The notes beneath the pieces were generated by a model. The model was not told the origin of the DNA and made no database searches. It was given only the letters and a program-made list of their open reading frames with translations. Of a stretch of 64,000 nucleotides of DNA, positions 52,362 to 61,037 are shown in pieces. Made by a program: the position numbers and the translations under genes. Position 1 is the stretch's first letter; each line of letters starts with the position of its first letter. Origin of the DNA: Kribbella kalugense (GTDB lineage: Bacteria; Actinomycetota; Actinomycetes; Propionibacteriales; Kribbellaceae); the NCBI RefSeq assembly GCF_004365875.1, contig NZ_SODF01000003.1, positions 853,763-917,762 on the forward strand, given 5' to 3'.

Positions 52362-53266
52362 AAGAACTGACCGACTCGTACGACGTGCTCTCGGACGCCG
52401 AGGTGCTGCGATCACGGCTCGGGAGCGAGGGCTATCTGTTCTTCCGGGGGCTGCTGCCTTCCGAGGTGGTCGGGGATGTGCACGAGCAGCTCGCACGGAT
52501 CCTGTACGACAGTGATTGGCTCGCGCGGGATGCCGATCCACGGGAGTTGCTTGCCTCCGGGCGGGCCGTCGAGGAGGGATCGGCCGGGTTCTTCGGTGCG
52601 TACACGGCGATCCAGAGCACGCAGGCTTTTCACCAGCTCGCCGTACGGCCGGAGTTGATCGGGCTGGCGAGCAGGTTGCTCGGCGAGGAGGCGTTCGCGC
52701 ATCCGGCGCACATCTGCCGGATCGCGCCGCCGTCGCCCGGTGCGAAGCCGACGCCGATCCATCAGGACTACCGGTTCATCCAGGGCTGCGTCGACACGCT
52801 CACCACCTGGCTTCCGTTGAGCGCGGCGCCGCCGGAGATCGGTGGACTCCGGGTGTACGCCGGTTCGCCGCGGCTCGGCGTACTGCCGGTGAAGGCGTCC
52901 GACGGGCCGGGGATGATGCGGGCCGAGGCCGACGAGAATCATCCGGAGTGGCGGACGACGTCGTACCAGCCAGGCGACGTACTGCTGTTCGGGAGTCTGA
53001 CCGTGCACGGCGCGATGCCGAACCGGACCAAGCGGCTGCGGCTGTCGGCCGACTTCCGGTACCAGGCGTTGAGCTCGCCGATGGCACGCGACGCACTCGG
53101 CACCGGCAAGCCGCATTACCACCCGGACGTGCCGGACTTCCCGACCCTCACCCGCGGCTGGACCTCGACAGAGTCTGTCGAGGTCCCGACCGGAGTGCAT
53201 TTCGTGGACCGCTGGGATCCGCGCGTGGACGACGTACCGACGCCGTCCTCGCGGTTCGCCTACTAG
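52358..53266 (+). CDS. Phytanoyl-CoA dioxygenase (PhyH)-family Fe(II)/2-oxoglutarate enzyme
   Basis: A 302-residue cupin-fold hydroxylase. The iron facial triad is visible as HQDYRF (HxD) near residue 128 and the distal His in LTVHGAMPNRT near residue 222, with Arg residues behind it for 2-oxoglutarate. It starts with GTG overlapping the binding-protein stop (GTGA), so it is the last gene of the alpha-galactoside operon. The substrate may be derived from the imported compound (a glycoside aglycone or modified sugar); this is inference. It meets the convergent oxidoreductase gene with a 4-bp overlap. Confidence 0.88.
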   Translation: MKELTDSYDVLSDAEVLRSRLGSEGYLFFRGLLPSEVVGDVHEQLARILYDSDWLARDADPRELLASGRAVEEGSAGFFGAYTAIQSTQAFHQLAVRPELIGLASRLLGEEAFAHPAHICRIAPPSPGAKPTPIHQDYRFIQGCVDTLTTWLPLSAAPPEIGGLRVYAGSPRLGVLPVKASDGPGMMRAEADENHPEWRTTSYQPGDVLLFGSLTVHGAMPNRTKRLRLSADFRYQALSSPMARDALGTGKPHYHPDVPDFPTLTRGWTSTESVEVPTGVHFVDRWDPRVDDVPTPSSRFAY

Positions 53267-54171
53267 GGCAGTAGGACGATCTTGCCGCGGGCGTGGCCGG
53301 ACTCGCTCAGCTCCTGGGCCTTGGCCGCGTCCGCCAGGGCGAACGTCTCCGCGATCCGGATCACCAGCTTGCCGTCAGCCGCGGCCTGGAGCTGGGCTTC
53401 GAGGCCAGCCCGGATCGCCTCGGGCGACCCGCCGCCACCGGACACCTGGATGCCGAGCGCAGCGGCCGCGTAGTCCGCGATCGTGACGATCCGGTCGGTG
53501 CCGCCGCGCAGCTCGATCGACTCCTCCAGACCGCCCTTGCCAGCGGTGTCGAACACCGCGTCGACGCCCTGCGGAGCGGCCTCGCGAACCCGCTCGAGCA
53601 GACCCTCGCCATAGGCCACCGGGATCGCGCCGATGGACCGCAGGTACTCGTGGTTCGCCGGCGACGCCGTACCGATGACCGTGAGGCCGGCCGCCTTCGC
53701 GAGCTGGACGGCGACCGAGCCGACCGCACCCGCGGCGCCGTGGATCAGGATCGTCTCGCCGGACTTCACGCCGAGCAGGTCGAGCACCCGCTGCGCGGTC
53801 TCGCCGGCCACGGGCACGCCGACGGCCTGCTCCCAGCCCAGACCGGCGGGCTTACGGGCCAGGTTGCCGCCGATCGCGTACTCGGCGTACGAACCGCCCT
53901 CCGACCAGCCGACCACCTCGTCGCCGACCGCGAACTCGGCCCCGTCACCGGCCTCGTCCACCACGCCAGCCACCTCGAACCCCGGGATCGCCGGCAGCAC
54001 CGGATCCACGAACCCCTTGGTCAAACCGGCCCGCACCTTGGAGTCGAACGGATTCACCCCAGCCGCCCGCACCTTGACCCGCACCTGCCCGGGACCCGCG
54101 TGCGGCTCCGGCACATCCCGCACCTCCAGAACGTCAGGCCCACCAAAGTCCTCAAACACGACAGCCCGCAT
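53263..54171 (-). CDS. Zinc-independent quinone-oxidoreductase-like NADP-dependent alcohol dehydrogenase family protein
   Basis: A 302-residue MDR-superfamily protein. The GroES-like N-terminal half shows GPDVLEVRDVPEPHAGPGQV, AGVNPFDSKVRAG and IPGFEVAGVVDEAG. The Rossmann half has ILIHGAAGAVGSVAVQLAKAAG, the NADPH motif of quinone oxidoreductases. No zinc-binding Cys cluster is present. Substrate unknown, perhaps quinones or enals. An AT-richer patch (ttggttgtaacttcaatcaa) just upstream of its ATG could be a regulator site. Confidence 0.88.
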   Translation of the reverse strand: MRAVVFEDFGGPDVLEVRDVPEPHAGPGQVRVKVRAAGVNPFDSKVRAGLTKGFVDPVLPAIPGFEVAGVVDEAGDGAEFAVGDEVVGWSEGGSYAEYAIGGNLARKPAGLGWEQAVGVPVAGETAQRVLDLLGVKSGETILIHGAAGAVGSVAVQLAKAAGLTVIGTASPANHEYLRSIGAIPVAYGEGLLERVREAAPQGVDAVFDTAGKGGLEESIELRGGTDRIVTIADYAAAALGIQVSGGGGSPEAIRAGLEAQLQAAADGKLVIRIAETFALADAAKAQELSESGHARGKIVLLP

Positions 54172-54263
54172 GTCCCGCCTCCATCAGTTTGGTTGTAACT
54201 TCAATCAAGCCAGCCAGCGGACCCGGCATTCCCGGCGCGAGCAGATTCTTGAGTCACACTGGC

Positions 54264-54363
54264 GTACCGACGGACGGGTAGTGGTAGGCCGATCAGGCGC
54301 ACGCGTCGGAGACCTGAGCGTGGCGTACCAGAACCGGCCCGACTACTACCCGTCCGTCGGTAC
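54264..54363. repeat. 100-bp element with perfect 19-bp terminal inverted repeats
   Basis: Arms 54264-54282 and 54345-54363 (gtaccgacggacgggtagt and its exact complement) enclose 62 bases with smaller inverted segments (cagg/cctg). It lies between the oxidoreductase promoter and the metG terminator. It may be a miniature inverted-repeat element, a processed RNA or a long hairpin; no coding frame fits it. Confidence 0.65.
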
Positions 54364-54390
54364 ACATCGGCGCGTGGATCAGCCGGAGCA

Positions 54391-54431
54391 AGTTGGTATC
54401 ACCGCGGATACTATCCGCGGTGATACCAACT
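54391..54431 (-). terminator. Hairpin terminator of the KMSKS-type metG
   Basis: A perfect 19-bp stem (agttggtatcaccgcggat and its complement, 54391-54409 and 54413-54431) with a three-base loop, touching the metG stop codon. It is unusually long and symmetric, so it could also be a binding site. Confidence 0.7.
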
Positions 54432-55996
54432 CAGGACTCTTCCAGGCGGGGGAAGAGGGGGGCGCCCTTGGTGAGGGTGGTGCCGGGGGGGAGTTGGCCC
54501 CAGGTGCCGGCGTCTTGGATGCGTTGGTCTTTGAGGGGGCCGAGCTTTTGTTCGGCGCCTAGGAGGTCCCAGAGTTTGGCGGAGGACTTGGGCATGGTCG
54601 GGTTGTGGAGTACGGCGACGGCGCGGAGGGTCTCGGCGGCGGAGTACAGGATGGTCGCGAGGCGGTCCCGCTGGGAGTCGTCCTTTGCGACCTTCCAGGG
54701 CTCCTGCTCGGTGACGTAGCCGTTGACCGCGCCGACCAACTCGTTGATCGCGGTCAGGGCGTCCTGGAACGCGAGCGTGTCGATCGCCTTGTCCGCGGTG
54801 GCGACGGTCTGCGCGAGCTTGTCGGCCAGCGCCTGCTCGGCCGGTCCGTGGTCGGTCGGCTCGGGCAGGGCGCCGTCGAAGTACTTGCCGACCATGGCCG
54901 CGATCCGGCTGGCCAGGTTGCCCAGGCCGTTGGCGAGTTCGGAGGTGTAGACCGCGCTCAGGTGCTCCCACGAGAACGAGCCGTCCGAGCCGAACTGGAT
55001 CGTCCGGAGGAAGTAGTACCGGAACGCGTCCGAGCCGAAGTGGTCGGTGATCTCGTGCGGCGCGATCGCGGTCAGCTTCGACTTGCTCATCTTCTCGCCG
55101 CCGACCAGCAGCCACCCATGGGCAAAAACCTGACGCGGTACGGCGACGCCTGCGGCCATCAGCATGGCCGGCCAGATCACCGCGTGGAACCGCAGGATGT
55201 CCTTGCCGACCAGGTGCACGTCCACCGGCCACAGCTCGGCGAACCGCTCTGGGTCGGTGCCGTAGCCCGCCGCCGTCACGTAGTTCAGCAGCGCGTCGAT
55301 CCACACGTACAGAACGTGGTCCTCGTCCCACGGCACCGGGATGCCCCAGTCGAAGGTCGAGCGGGTGATCGACAGGTCCTGCAGCCCCTGTTTGACGAAC
55401 GCGATCACCTCGTTGCGAGCGCTCGCGGGTGCGACGAAATCAGGCTGGTCCGAGTACAGCTCGAGCAGGCGGTCGGCGTACGCCGAGAGCCGGAAGAAGT
55501 AGTTGGTCTCGGAGACCGTCTCCAGCTCGGTGCCGTGGATCATGCACCGCTGGGTGCCGTCCTCGTCGGTCCGGATGTCCGCGGGAAGCTTGAACTCCTC
55601 GCAGCCCACGCAGTACAGGCCCTCGTACTCGCCCTTGTAGACGTCGCCCTTGTCGTACAGCGTCTGCCAGAACTCGCGGACCCGCTCGGTGTGCCGCTGC
55701 TCGGTGGTCCGGATGAAGTCGTCGTAGTCGATGTCGACGTCGACCCAGGCCGGCTTCCAGGACTCCTCGACCAGCTTGTCCGTCCACGCCTGCGGGGACA
55801 TGCCCTGCGCCTCGGCGCTGCGCATCACCTTCTCGCCATGCTCGTCAGTACCCGTCAGGTACCACTTCTGCTCGCCGCGCTGGGCGTGCCAACGGGTCAG
55901 GACGTCCCCGGCCACCGTCGTGTAGGCGCTGCCGATGTGCGGCGGCGCCGTGACGTAGTAGATCGGGGTGGTGACGTAAAAGGCCTTCTCGGACAT
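54431..55996 (-). CDS. metG: Methionyl-tRNA synthetase, KMSKS type (backbone copy)
   Basis: A 521-residue class I synthetase: PHIGSAYTTVAGD (HIGH site), connective-peptide zinc residues CVGC and CMIH, WDWGIPVP-like segment, and EKMSKSKL as the canonical second ATP motif. Length and motifs match the mycobacterial enzyme, and its position next to rsmI/pmt and (after inserted genes) tatD matches actinobacterial synteny, so this is the native copy. The KFSSS-type copy is at 43043. The gene ends in a long hairpin. Confidence 0.95.
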   Translation of the reverse strand: MSEKAFYVTTPIYYVTAPPHIGSAYTTVAGDVLTRWHAQRGEQKWYLTGTDEHGEKVMRSAEAQGMSPQAWTDKLVEESWKPAWVDVDIDYDDFIRTTEQRHTERVREFWQTLYDKGDVYKGEYEGLYCVGCEEFKLPADIRTDEDGTQRCMIHGTELETVSETNYFFRLSAYADRLLELYSDQPDFVAPASARNEVIAFVKQGLQDLSITRSTFDWGIPVPWDEDHVLYVWIDALLNYVTAAGYGTDPERFAELWPVDVHLVGKDILRFHAVIWPAMLMAAGVAVPRQVFAHGWLLVGGEKMSKSKLTAIAPHEITDHFGSDAFRYYFLRTIQFGSDGSFSWEHLSAVYTSELANGLGNLASRIAAMVGKYFDGALPEPTDHGPAEQALADKLAQTVATADKAIDTLAFQDALTAINELVGAVNGYVTEQEPWKVAKDDSQRDRLATILYSAAETLRAVAVLHNPTMPKSSAKLWDLLGAEQKLGPLKDQRIQDAGTWGQLPPGTTLTKGAPLFPRLEES

Positions 55997-56025
55997 GCCA
56001 TAAAGGGTAGTGCTGTACGCCAGTC

Positions 56026-56880
56026 CTATTTACCGGGGTCTCGGGCCGCGAGTACGGCGTCGTACACGGTGCGTTTCGGGACGTTGAAGCGCTTCGCGAC
56101 GTCGGAGATCGCCTGCTTGCGCGGCGTACCCGCCTCCTCGTCGATCGCGACCTCCGCCGCCAGCTCGGCCGGAGTGAGCGTCTTGTCCGGGTCGGCGCCG
56201 GCCACGACGACGGTGATCTCCCCACGTACGCCGTCTTTCGACCAGGTCAGCAGCTCGTCGAGCGGGCCGCGTTTCACCTCTTCGTACGTCTTGGTCAGCT
56301 CCCGGCACACCGCCGTACGCCGATCCGCGCCGAAGGCCTCGCCCATCGCCTCGAGCGAAGCGGTCAGCCGGTGCGGGGCCTCGAAGAAGACCATCGTCCG
56401 CGGCTCCTCCGCCAGCTCCGCGAGCCGCCGCGCCCGCTCCCCCGGCTTCCGCGGCAGGAACCCCTCGAACGTGAACCGGTCCACCGGCAGTCCGGACAAC
56501 GCCAGCGCGGTCAGTACGGCGGACGGGCCCGGGACGGCGGTCACGAGGATGTCGGCCTCGATCGCGGCCGCCACCAACCGATACCCAGGATCCGACACGC
56601 TCGGCATCCCCGCGTCGGTCACCACTACCACGGTCTGCCCGTCGACCAGCGCCTGCAGCAATTCCGGCGTACGTTCCCGCTCGTTGCCCTCGAAGTAGCT
56701 GACCACCCGGCCGCTCAGCTGGATCGCCAGGTCCGACGTCAGCCGCCGCAACCGGCGGGTGTCCTCGGCCGCGACCACATCCGCCTCGGCCAGCACCCGG
56801 CCCAACCGCGCAGAGGCGTCCGAAACATCCCCAATAGGAGTCCCCGCCAACACCAATCGCCCGGTCACGAGGGCCATCAT
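56026..56880 (-). CDS. rsmI: 16S rRNA (cytidine1402-2'-O)-methyltransferase
   Basis: RsmI methylates C1402 in the ribosomal P site. The 284-residue tetrapyrrole-methylase-fold protein shows LVLAGTPIGDVSDAS, AAEDTRRLRRL, VTDAGMPSVSDPG and VPGPSAVLTALALSG, the SAM-site loops of the family, then a C-terminal helical domain (KQAISDVAKRFNVPKRTVYDAV) resembling a helix-turn-helix. It is divergent from pmt, the same pairing seen in Mycobacterium. Confidence 0.95.
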   Translation of the reverse strand: MMALVTGRLVLAGTPIGDVSDASARLGRVLAEADVVAAEDTRRLRRLTSDLAIQLSGRVVSYFEGNERERTPELLQALVDGQTVVVVTDAGMPSVSDPGYRLVAAAIEADILVTAVPGPSAVLTALALSGLPVDRFTFEGFLPRKPGERARRLAELAEEPRTMVFFEAPHRLTASLEAMGEAFGADRRTAVCRELTKTYEEVKRGPLDELLTWSKDGVRGEITVVVAGADPDKTLTPAELAAEVAIDEEAGTPRKQAISDVAKRFNVPKRTVYDAVLAARDPGK

Positions 56881-56932
56881 CCCAGCCCGAGGAACCTACG
56901 CGGGGAGGCGGTGGTACCGGGGCGTCCGTACG

Positions 56933-58615
56933 ATGGCGGGCGTGGCAGCTGTGATCGAGGACGAGACCGCGCGACGGAGTGACGCCGGCGAGGGGCAGGA
57001 GACGCTCGGGCGGGACGTGCTCGGGAGGCGGCTGCCGCCGCTCAAGGAGCGGCTGTACCCGGCGATGCCGCGGGACTTCGACGGCGGCTGGATCGCGACG
57101 CTGGCGATCACGCTGATGGCCGGCATCCTGCGGTTCTGGCACCTCAGCACGCCGGTGAAGTTCGTCTTCGACGAGACGTACTACGCCAAGGACGCGTTCA
57201 GCCTGCTCAAGTTCGGCTACGCGCGGCAGTTCATCGACCAGCCCGACGGGGCCGCCGACAAGGCGATCCTGAGCGGCAACCTGGACGTGTTCAAGCCGAC
57301 CCCGAGCCTGACCGTGCACCCCGAGGTCGGCAAGTGGATGATCGCCGCCGGTGAGCAGCTGTTCGGGATGAACACGTTCGGCTGGCGGTTCATGCCGGCC
57401 CTGTTCGGCACGCTGACCGTGCTGCTGCTGATCCGGACGGTACGCCGGATGACCCGGTCGACCCTGATCGGCTCGATCGCCGGCATCCTGCTCGCGGTCG
57501 ACGGGCTGAGCTTCGTGATGTCCCGGGTCGCGCTGCTGGACATCTTCCTGACGTTCTGGCTGGTGGCCGCGGTCTCCTGCCTGGTCGCGGACCGGGACTG
57601 GACCCGCCGCCGGCACGCCGACTCCCTCGACCAGCCGACCGCCGACGGCGAGCGTCGTACCATCGGCCGCTGGCTCCTGGTCCGGCCGTGGCGGATCGCC
57701 GCCGGCGTCTGCTTCGGTCTGGCCTGCGGCACCAAGTGGTCAGCGATCTGGACGCTCGCCGCGTTCGGCGTGCTCGCGTTCGCCTGGGACTTCGGTGCCC
57801 GCCGTGCGCTCGGCGTACGGTTCGCGTTCGTGAAGTCGGCGCTGGTCGACGGCATCCCGGCGTTCGTCAGCATCGTGCTGGTCGCGGGCGTCACGTACCT
57901 GGCGACCTGGACCGGCTGGCTGCTGCACGACAACGCCTACGACCACAACTGGGCGGCGAGCAATCCGGCACACGGCGTGATGAAGGTCGTCCCGGACGAC
58001 TTCAGATCGCTGCTCGAGTACCACAAGGAAGTGCTCGCGTTCCACACCGGCGACTACATCAAGCACGCCACCCATCCGTACCAGTCGAACCCGGCCGGCT
58101 GGCCGATCATCGCCCGCCCGATCGGGTTCGACGCGGTCAACGACATCAAGCCGGGTACGCCGGGCTGCAACGTGCCGGCCGGGACCGACTGCCTGCAGGT
58201 GATCTCTGCCCTCGGTACGCCGCTGCTGTGGTGGGGTGGTGCGCTCGCGCTGATCGCGGCACTGGTGTTCTGGATAGGCAGTCGCGATTGGCGGTACGGC
58301 GTACCGATCGTCGGCTTCGTCACCTGCTGGGTGCCGTGGTTCGCGTTCGACGACAGACCGATCTTCTTCTTCTACGCCGTGACGATGATCCCGTTCACGG
58401 TGATGGCGCTGGCGCTGGTCCTCGGCAGGATCCTCGGCCCGGCGCGGGCCAAACTGGGTACGGCGACACCGCGCCGGCTGATCGGCAGCGCGGTGGTCGG
58501 CGCGTTCGTCGTACTCGTGGTGCTGAACTTCGCCTACATCTGGCCGATCCTGACCGACAAGGTCATGCCGCACGCCGACTGGCTCAGCCGAATGTGGTTC
58601 AAGTCCTGGATCTGA
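56933..58615 (+). CDS. pmt: Protein O-mannosyltransferase (Pmt)
   Basis: Transfers mannose from polyprenyl-phosphate-mannose to exported proteins at the outer face of the membrane (GT39). The 560-residue product has about ten hydrophobic helices, an acidic pair after the first helix (FVFDETYYAKDAFSL) that acts in catalysis, and VHPEVGKWMIAAGEQLFG, the conserved second loop. ATG 56933 is chosen; GTG 56942 is close by. Divergent from rsmI as in Mycobacterium. It overlaps the convergent acetyltransferase gene by 17 bp. Confidence 0.95.
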   Translation: MAGVAAVIEDETARRSDAGEGQETLGRDVLGRRLPPLKERLYPAMPRDFDGGWIATLAITLMAGILRFWHLSTPVKFVFDETYYAKDAFSLLKFGYARQFIDQPDGAADKAILSGNLDVFKPTPSLTVHPEVGKWMIAAGEQLFGMNTFGWRFMPALFGTLTVLLLIRTVRRMTRSTLIGSIAGILLAVDGLSFVMSRVALLDIFLTFWLVAAVSCLVADRDWTRRRHADSLDQPTADGERRTIGRWLLVRPWRIAAGVCFGLACGTKWSAIWTLAAFGVLAFAWDFGARRALGVRFAFVKSALVDGIPAFVSIVLVAGVTYLATWTGWLLHDNAYDHNWAASNPAHGVMKVVPDDFRSLLEYHKEVLAFHTGDYIKHATHPYQSNPAGWPIIARPIGFDAVNDIKPGTPGCNVPAGTDCLQVISALGTPLLWWGGALALIAALVFWIGSRDWRYGVPIVGFVTCWVPWFAFDDRPIFFFYAVTMIPFTVMALALVLGRILGPARAKLGTATPRRLIGSAVVGAFVVLVVLNFAYIWPILTDKVMPHADWLSRMWFKSWI

Positions 58616-59054
58616 CCGCGTAGTCGACATTCGTGAAGGGCCAGTCCGTGGCTAGCCAGCTGGAGACAGCCTCGTAGAGAGGAACGTCCAGCTCCGCGTG
58701 GTCGGCCGACACCCACGACCGAACGTCGGTGACGCCCTCGTTCTTGCGCGACGGATAGATGTACAGACAGCCGATCACGTCACCGTCGGTCTCGAGCACC
58801 GTGAAGGTGAAGCCGCGGCGCTGGACGAAGTCGTCCGCGTGACGCTTCAGGTCGCCGAGATTGGCCTCCAGCGACATCCCGTCGACCGGCGGCCAGCTGC
58901 CACCGAAGCCCGGCGTACTGCGGATGTGATCGATGCTGCTGGTCCACGCGGCGTGGTCCGGGACGTTGTGCTCAGGGCCGAGCGGCTCCAGCCGGAATCG
59001 TGGCGTGACGAGCTCGCGGGGTACGTCGAAGTCAGCTGGGACGAAGTCGCTCAT
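58599..59054 (-). CDS. GNAT-family N-acetyltransferase-like protein
   Basis: A 151-residue protein with the GNAT order: strand-helix start (LVTPRFRLEPLGPEHNV), central FTFTVLETDGDVIGCLYIYPS (strands 2-4) and SWVSADHAELDVPLYEAVSSWL before the last helix. The usual acetyl-CoA loop Q/RxxGxG/A is not clear, so activity is uncertain. Substrate unknown. It overlaps pmt tail to tail. Confidence 0.75.
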   Translation of the reverse strand: MSDFVPADFDVPRELVTPRFRLEPLGPEHNVPDHAAWTSSIDHIRSTPGFGGSWPPVDGMSLEANLGDLKRHADDFVQRRGFTFTVLETDGDVIGCLYIYPSRKNEGVTDVRSWVSADHAELDVPLYEAVSSWLATDWPFTNVDYAVRSRT

Positions 59055-59099
59055 GACCGCAGGCTATGAGGCCGCGCCCCAGACCGCACCCGCATTACC

Positions 59100-59777
59100 T
59101 CAGTGCAGCTCGTGGTGGCCCTTGCCCTTGTTCTTCTTGCCGTGGCGCTTGGCCGAGGACTGGCCGCCGACGCCGCCGAACAGCGCGAGGCCCTTCACCA
59201 CGACGGTCGGCGCGTTCGGGTCCGGGTCGTCGCTGCCGCGGGCGCCGAAGCCGCCGAAGATCCCGACACCCTCGTTGCGAACCGTCACGCCCTCGGGGAC
59301 GGTGATGTCGATGCCGCCGAACACGGCGAACGCCCAGATCGTCACCTCGCGGCCCTCGAAGACCGCGTCGGTCATGTCCAGGTCGTGTCCGCCGAACACC
59401 GCGAACGCGTTGGTACGCCGCTTGACCCGCCAGCGCCCCCTCCGCTCACCGCCACCGAAGATCGCGACCATCGTGTCGAAGCTCTGCTCCGGGTCGGCCG
59501 GCTCCTCGATCGGGACCAGGCTGCTGGACCCGGTCGGTTGTGCGACCGGCAGCGACGCCGGCGCAGCCTGACCCGGCACGACGAGGTCGCGGGTGATCGG
59601 CTCGAGCTCGCCGAGAGTCCTGGCCTGCAACGTCTGCTCGAGGCGGTCGGAGTGCTCGTCCTGCGTCAACCGGCCCGACATCAGGGCCTCCCGCAGTACG
59701 TCGACCACCTGGTCACGATCGGTGTCGGACGCCCGCAGGTGCGCGTGCGGGTGCGGGTTGTCGGGCAGATTCTCCAT
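59100..59777 (-). CDS. DUF1707 protein with LiaF-like C-terminal domain
   Basis: About 225 residues from ATG 59777 (a TTG at 59786 is also in frame). Residues ~12-65 are a DUF1707/SHOCT-like helical pair (RASDTDRDQVVDVLREALMSGRLTQDEHSDRLEQTL). Later come repeated short strands with FGG (MVAIFGGG, FAVFGGHD, FAVFGGID, GIFGGFG, ALFGGVG), as in cell-wall-stress LiaF-type proteins. The tail is Lys/His-rich. A tatatc box lies some 10 bp upstream of the ATG, so the transcript may be leaderless. Probably cytoplasmic; role likely envelope-stress related. Confidence 0.82.
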   Translation of the reverse strand: MENLPDNPHPHAHLRASDTDRDQVVDVLREALMSGRLTQDEHSDRLEQTLQARTLGELEPITRDLVVPGQAAPASLPVAQPTGSSSLVPIEEPADPEQSFDTMVAIFGGGERRGRWRVKRRTNAFAVFGGHDLDMTDAVFEGREVTIWAFAVFGGIDITVPEGVTVRNEGVGIFGGFGARGSDDPDPNAPTVVVKGLALFGGVGGQSSAKRHGKKNKGKGHHELH

Positions 59778-59840
59778 AAGACGCAACGATATATCGAGAC
59801 AGGCTCGCTGAGGACTCCGGTAACACCCCGATCCTGACCC

Positions 59841-61037
59841 TTAGCGAAGCCCTGGTGCGATCAGGATTCTGAGGGCACAGAGGAGCGCGATGAGGGTGAG
59901 TGCGGCGAACGTGAGCGCCGTACCGGGGTAGCCGCCGAGGCCGAGGCCCAGGCCGCCGATCGCGGCGCCGAGGAACGTGCCGAGGCTCATGCCGGCCGCG
60001 TTGACACTGAGCGCCGAGCCGCGGAGGTCGCCGCTGCGGCGGACCAGGAGGGTCGTGACGCAGGCCGCGACGGTTGCGTGGCTGGCAGCCATCAGTGCAG
60101 TGAAGACCAGGGTGAGCGGCAGGGTCGGCGAGAAGTAGAAGGCAGCGACCGCGACCACGGCGACCGCGATGCCGGCCAGGAGCATCCTCTCTGGGTTGAT
60201 CCGCCCGGCGGCGAGGTAGCGGCCGGCCAGGAGGTTGCCGAGGAAGAACCACGCGCCGCTCAGGGACCAGACCAGCGCGAACCAGCCCGGCGCAAGGTCG
60301 AACTTGTCGTCGTAGAAGGCGGCAAGGTAGGCGAGGTACCCCATGAAGGCTGCGGTCCGGAGCATGGCGATTGCGAGCAGTGGCAGGGCGCCGGGGACGC
60401 GGGCCAGTTCGCGGTACGTCGCGACGTAGCTCATCCGCTCTCGCTGACCAGGGGCCTTCCGTCCACGAGCCCGCCAGAAGAAGGCAGCGGACAGGGCGAG
60501 TGAGATCGCCGAGGCCGCGAGCAGATTGCCCCGCCAACCCCAGATCAGACCGGGCAAGGCCAGCACCGGCGCCGCCAACATCGCCATCGCGGACGTGGTC
60601 GCCGATACCAGAGTCGCCGCCCGTCCCGCGGCCGCCGGCGATCGGAACCTGTCAGCCGCGGCGGCCCCGATCGACGGTGCCAGGATCGAGGTCGATGCCC
60701 CGATCAACAAGCAGAACACGGCCAGCGCGAACACGTTGCCCACAGCACCCAATGCCGCCGAGATCCCCAGCAACGCAAGCCCACCCGCGGCCACCAGTTC
60801 GCGAGCGACCCGATCGATCAGGGGCGCCAACGAAACTCCGACCGCCAGCGCCGCGAGCCCACCCAGCCCTCGCAGCCCACCGATCTCCGCCACACTCCCG
60901 CCCGCGGCATCCGAAATCGGCACCAGATACATCCCGAACACGGTGAACGGGATCAACCCAACCGCCGAAGCCACGAGAAACGGCCACAGCCGCCGAGCCA
61001 TCCGAAAGTCCCCGGGCACTTCCAGAGTTGTGCTCAT
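59841..61037 (-). CDS. MFS transporter, last gene of the putative metallophore operon
   Basis: A 398-residue major-facilitator protein with 12 predicted helices, starting FLVASAVGLIPFTVFGMYL and including a basic loop between helices 6 and 7 (RARGRKAPGQRERMSY). ATG 61037 overlaps the stop of the DUF364-type gene (ATGA), so it is translated with the three upstream genes. In such a setting an exporter of the compound made by the operon is the natural reading; import is not excluded. Confidence 0.88.
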   Translation of the reverse strand: MSTTLEVPGDFRMARRLWPFLVASAVGLIPFTVFGMYLVPISDAAGGSVAEIGGLRGLGGLAALAVGVSLAPLIDRVARELVAAGGLALLGISAALGAVGNVFALAVFCLLIGASTSILAPSIGAAAADRFRSPAAAGRAATLVSATTSAMAMLAAPVLALPGLIWGWRGNLLAASAISLALSAAFFWRARGRKAPGQRERMSYVATYRELARVPGALPLLAIAMLRTAAFMGYLAYLAAFYDDKFDLAPGWFALVWSLSGAWFFLGNLLAGRYLAAGRINPERMLLAGIAVAVVAVAAFYFSPTLPLTLVFTALMAASHATVAACVTTLLVRRSGDLRGSALSVNAAGMSLGTFLGAAIGGLGLGLGGYPGTALTFAALTLIALLCALRILIAPGLR

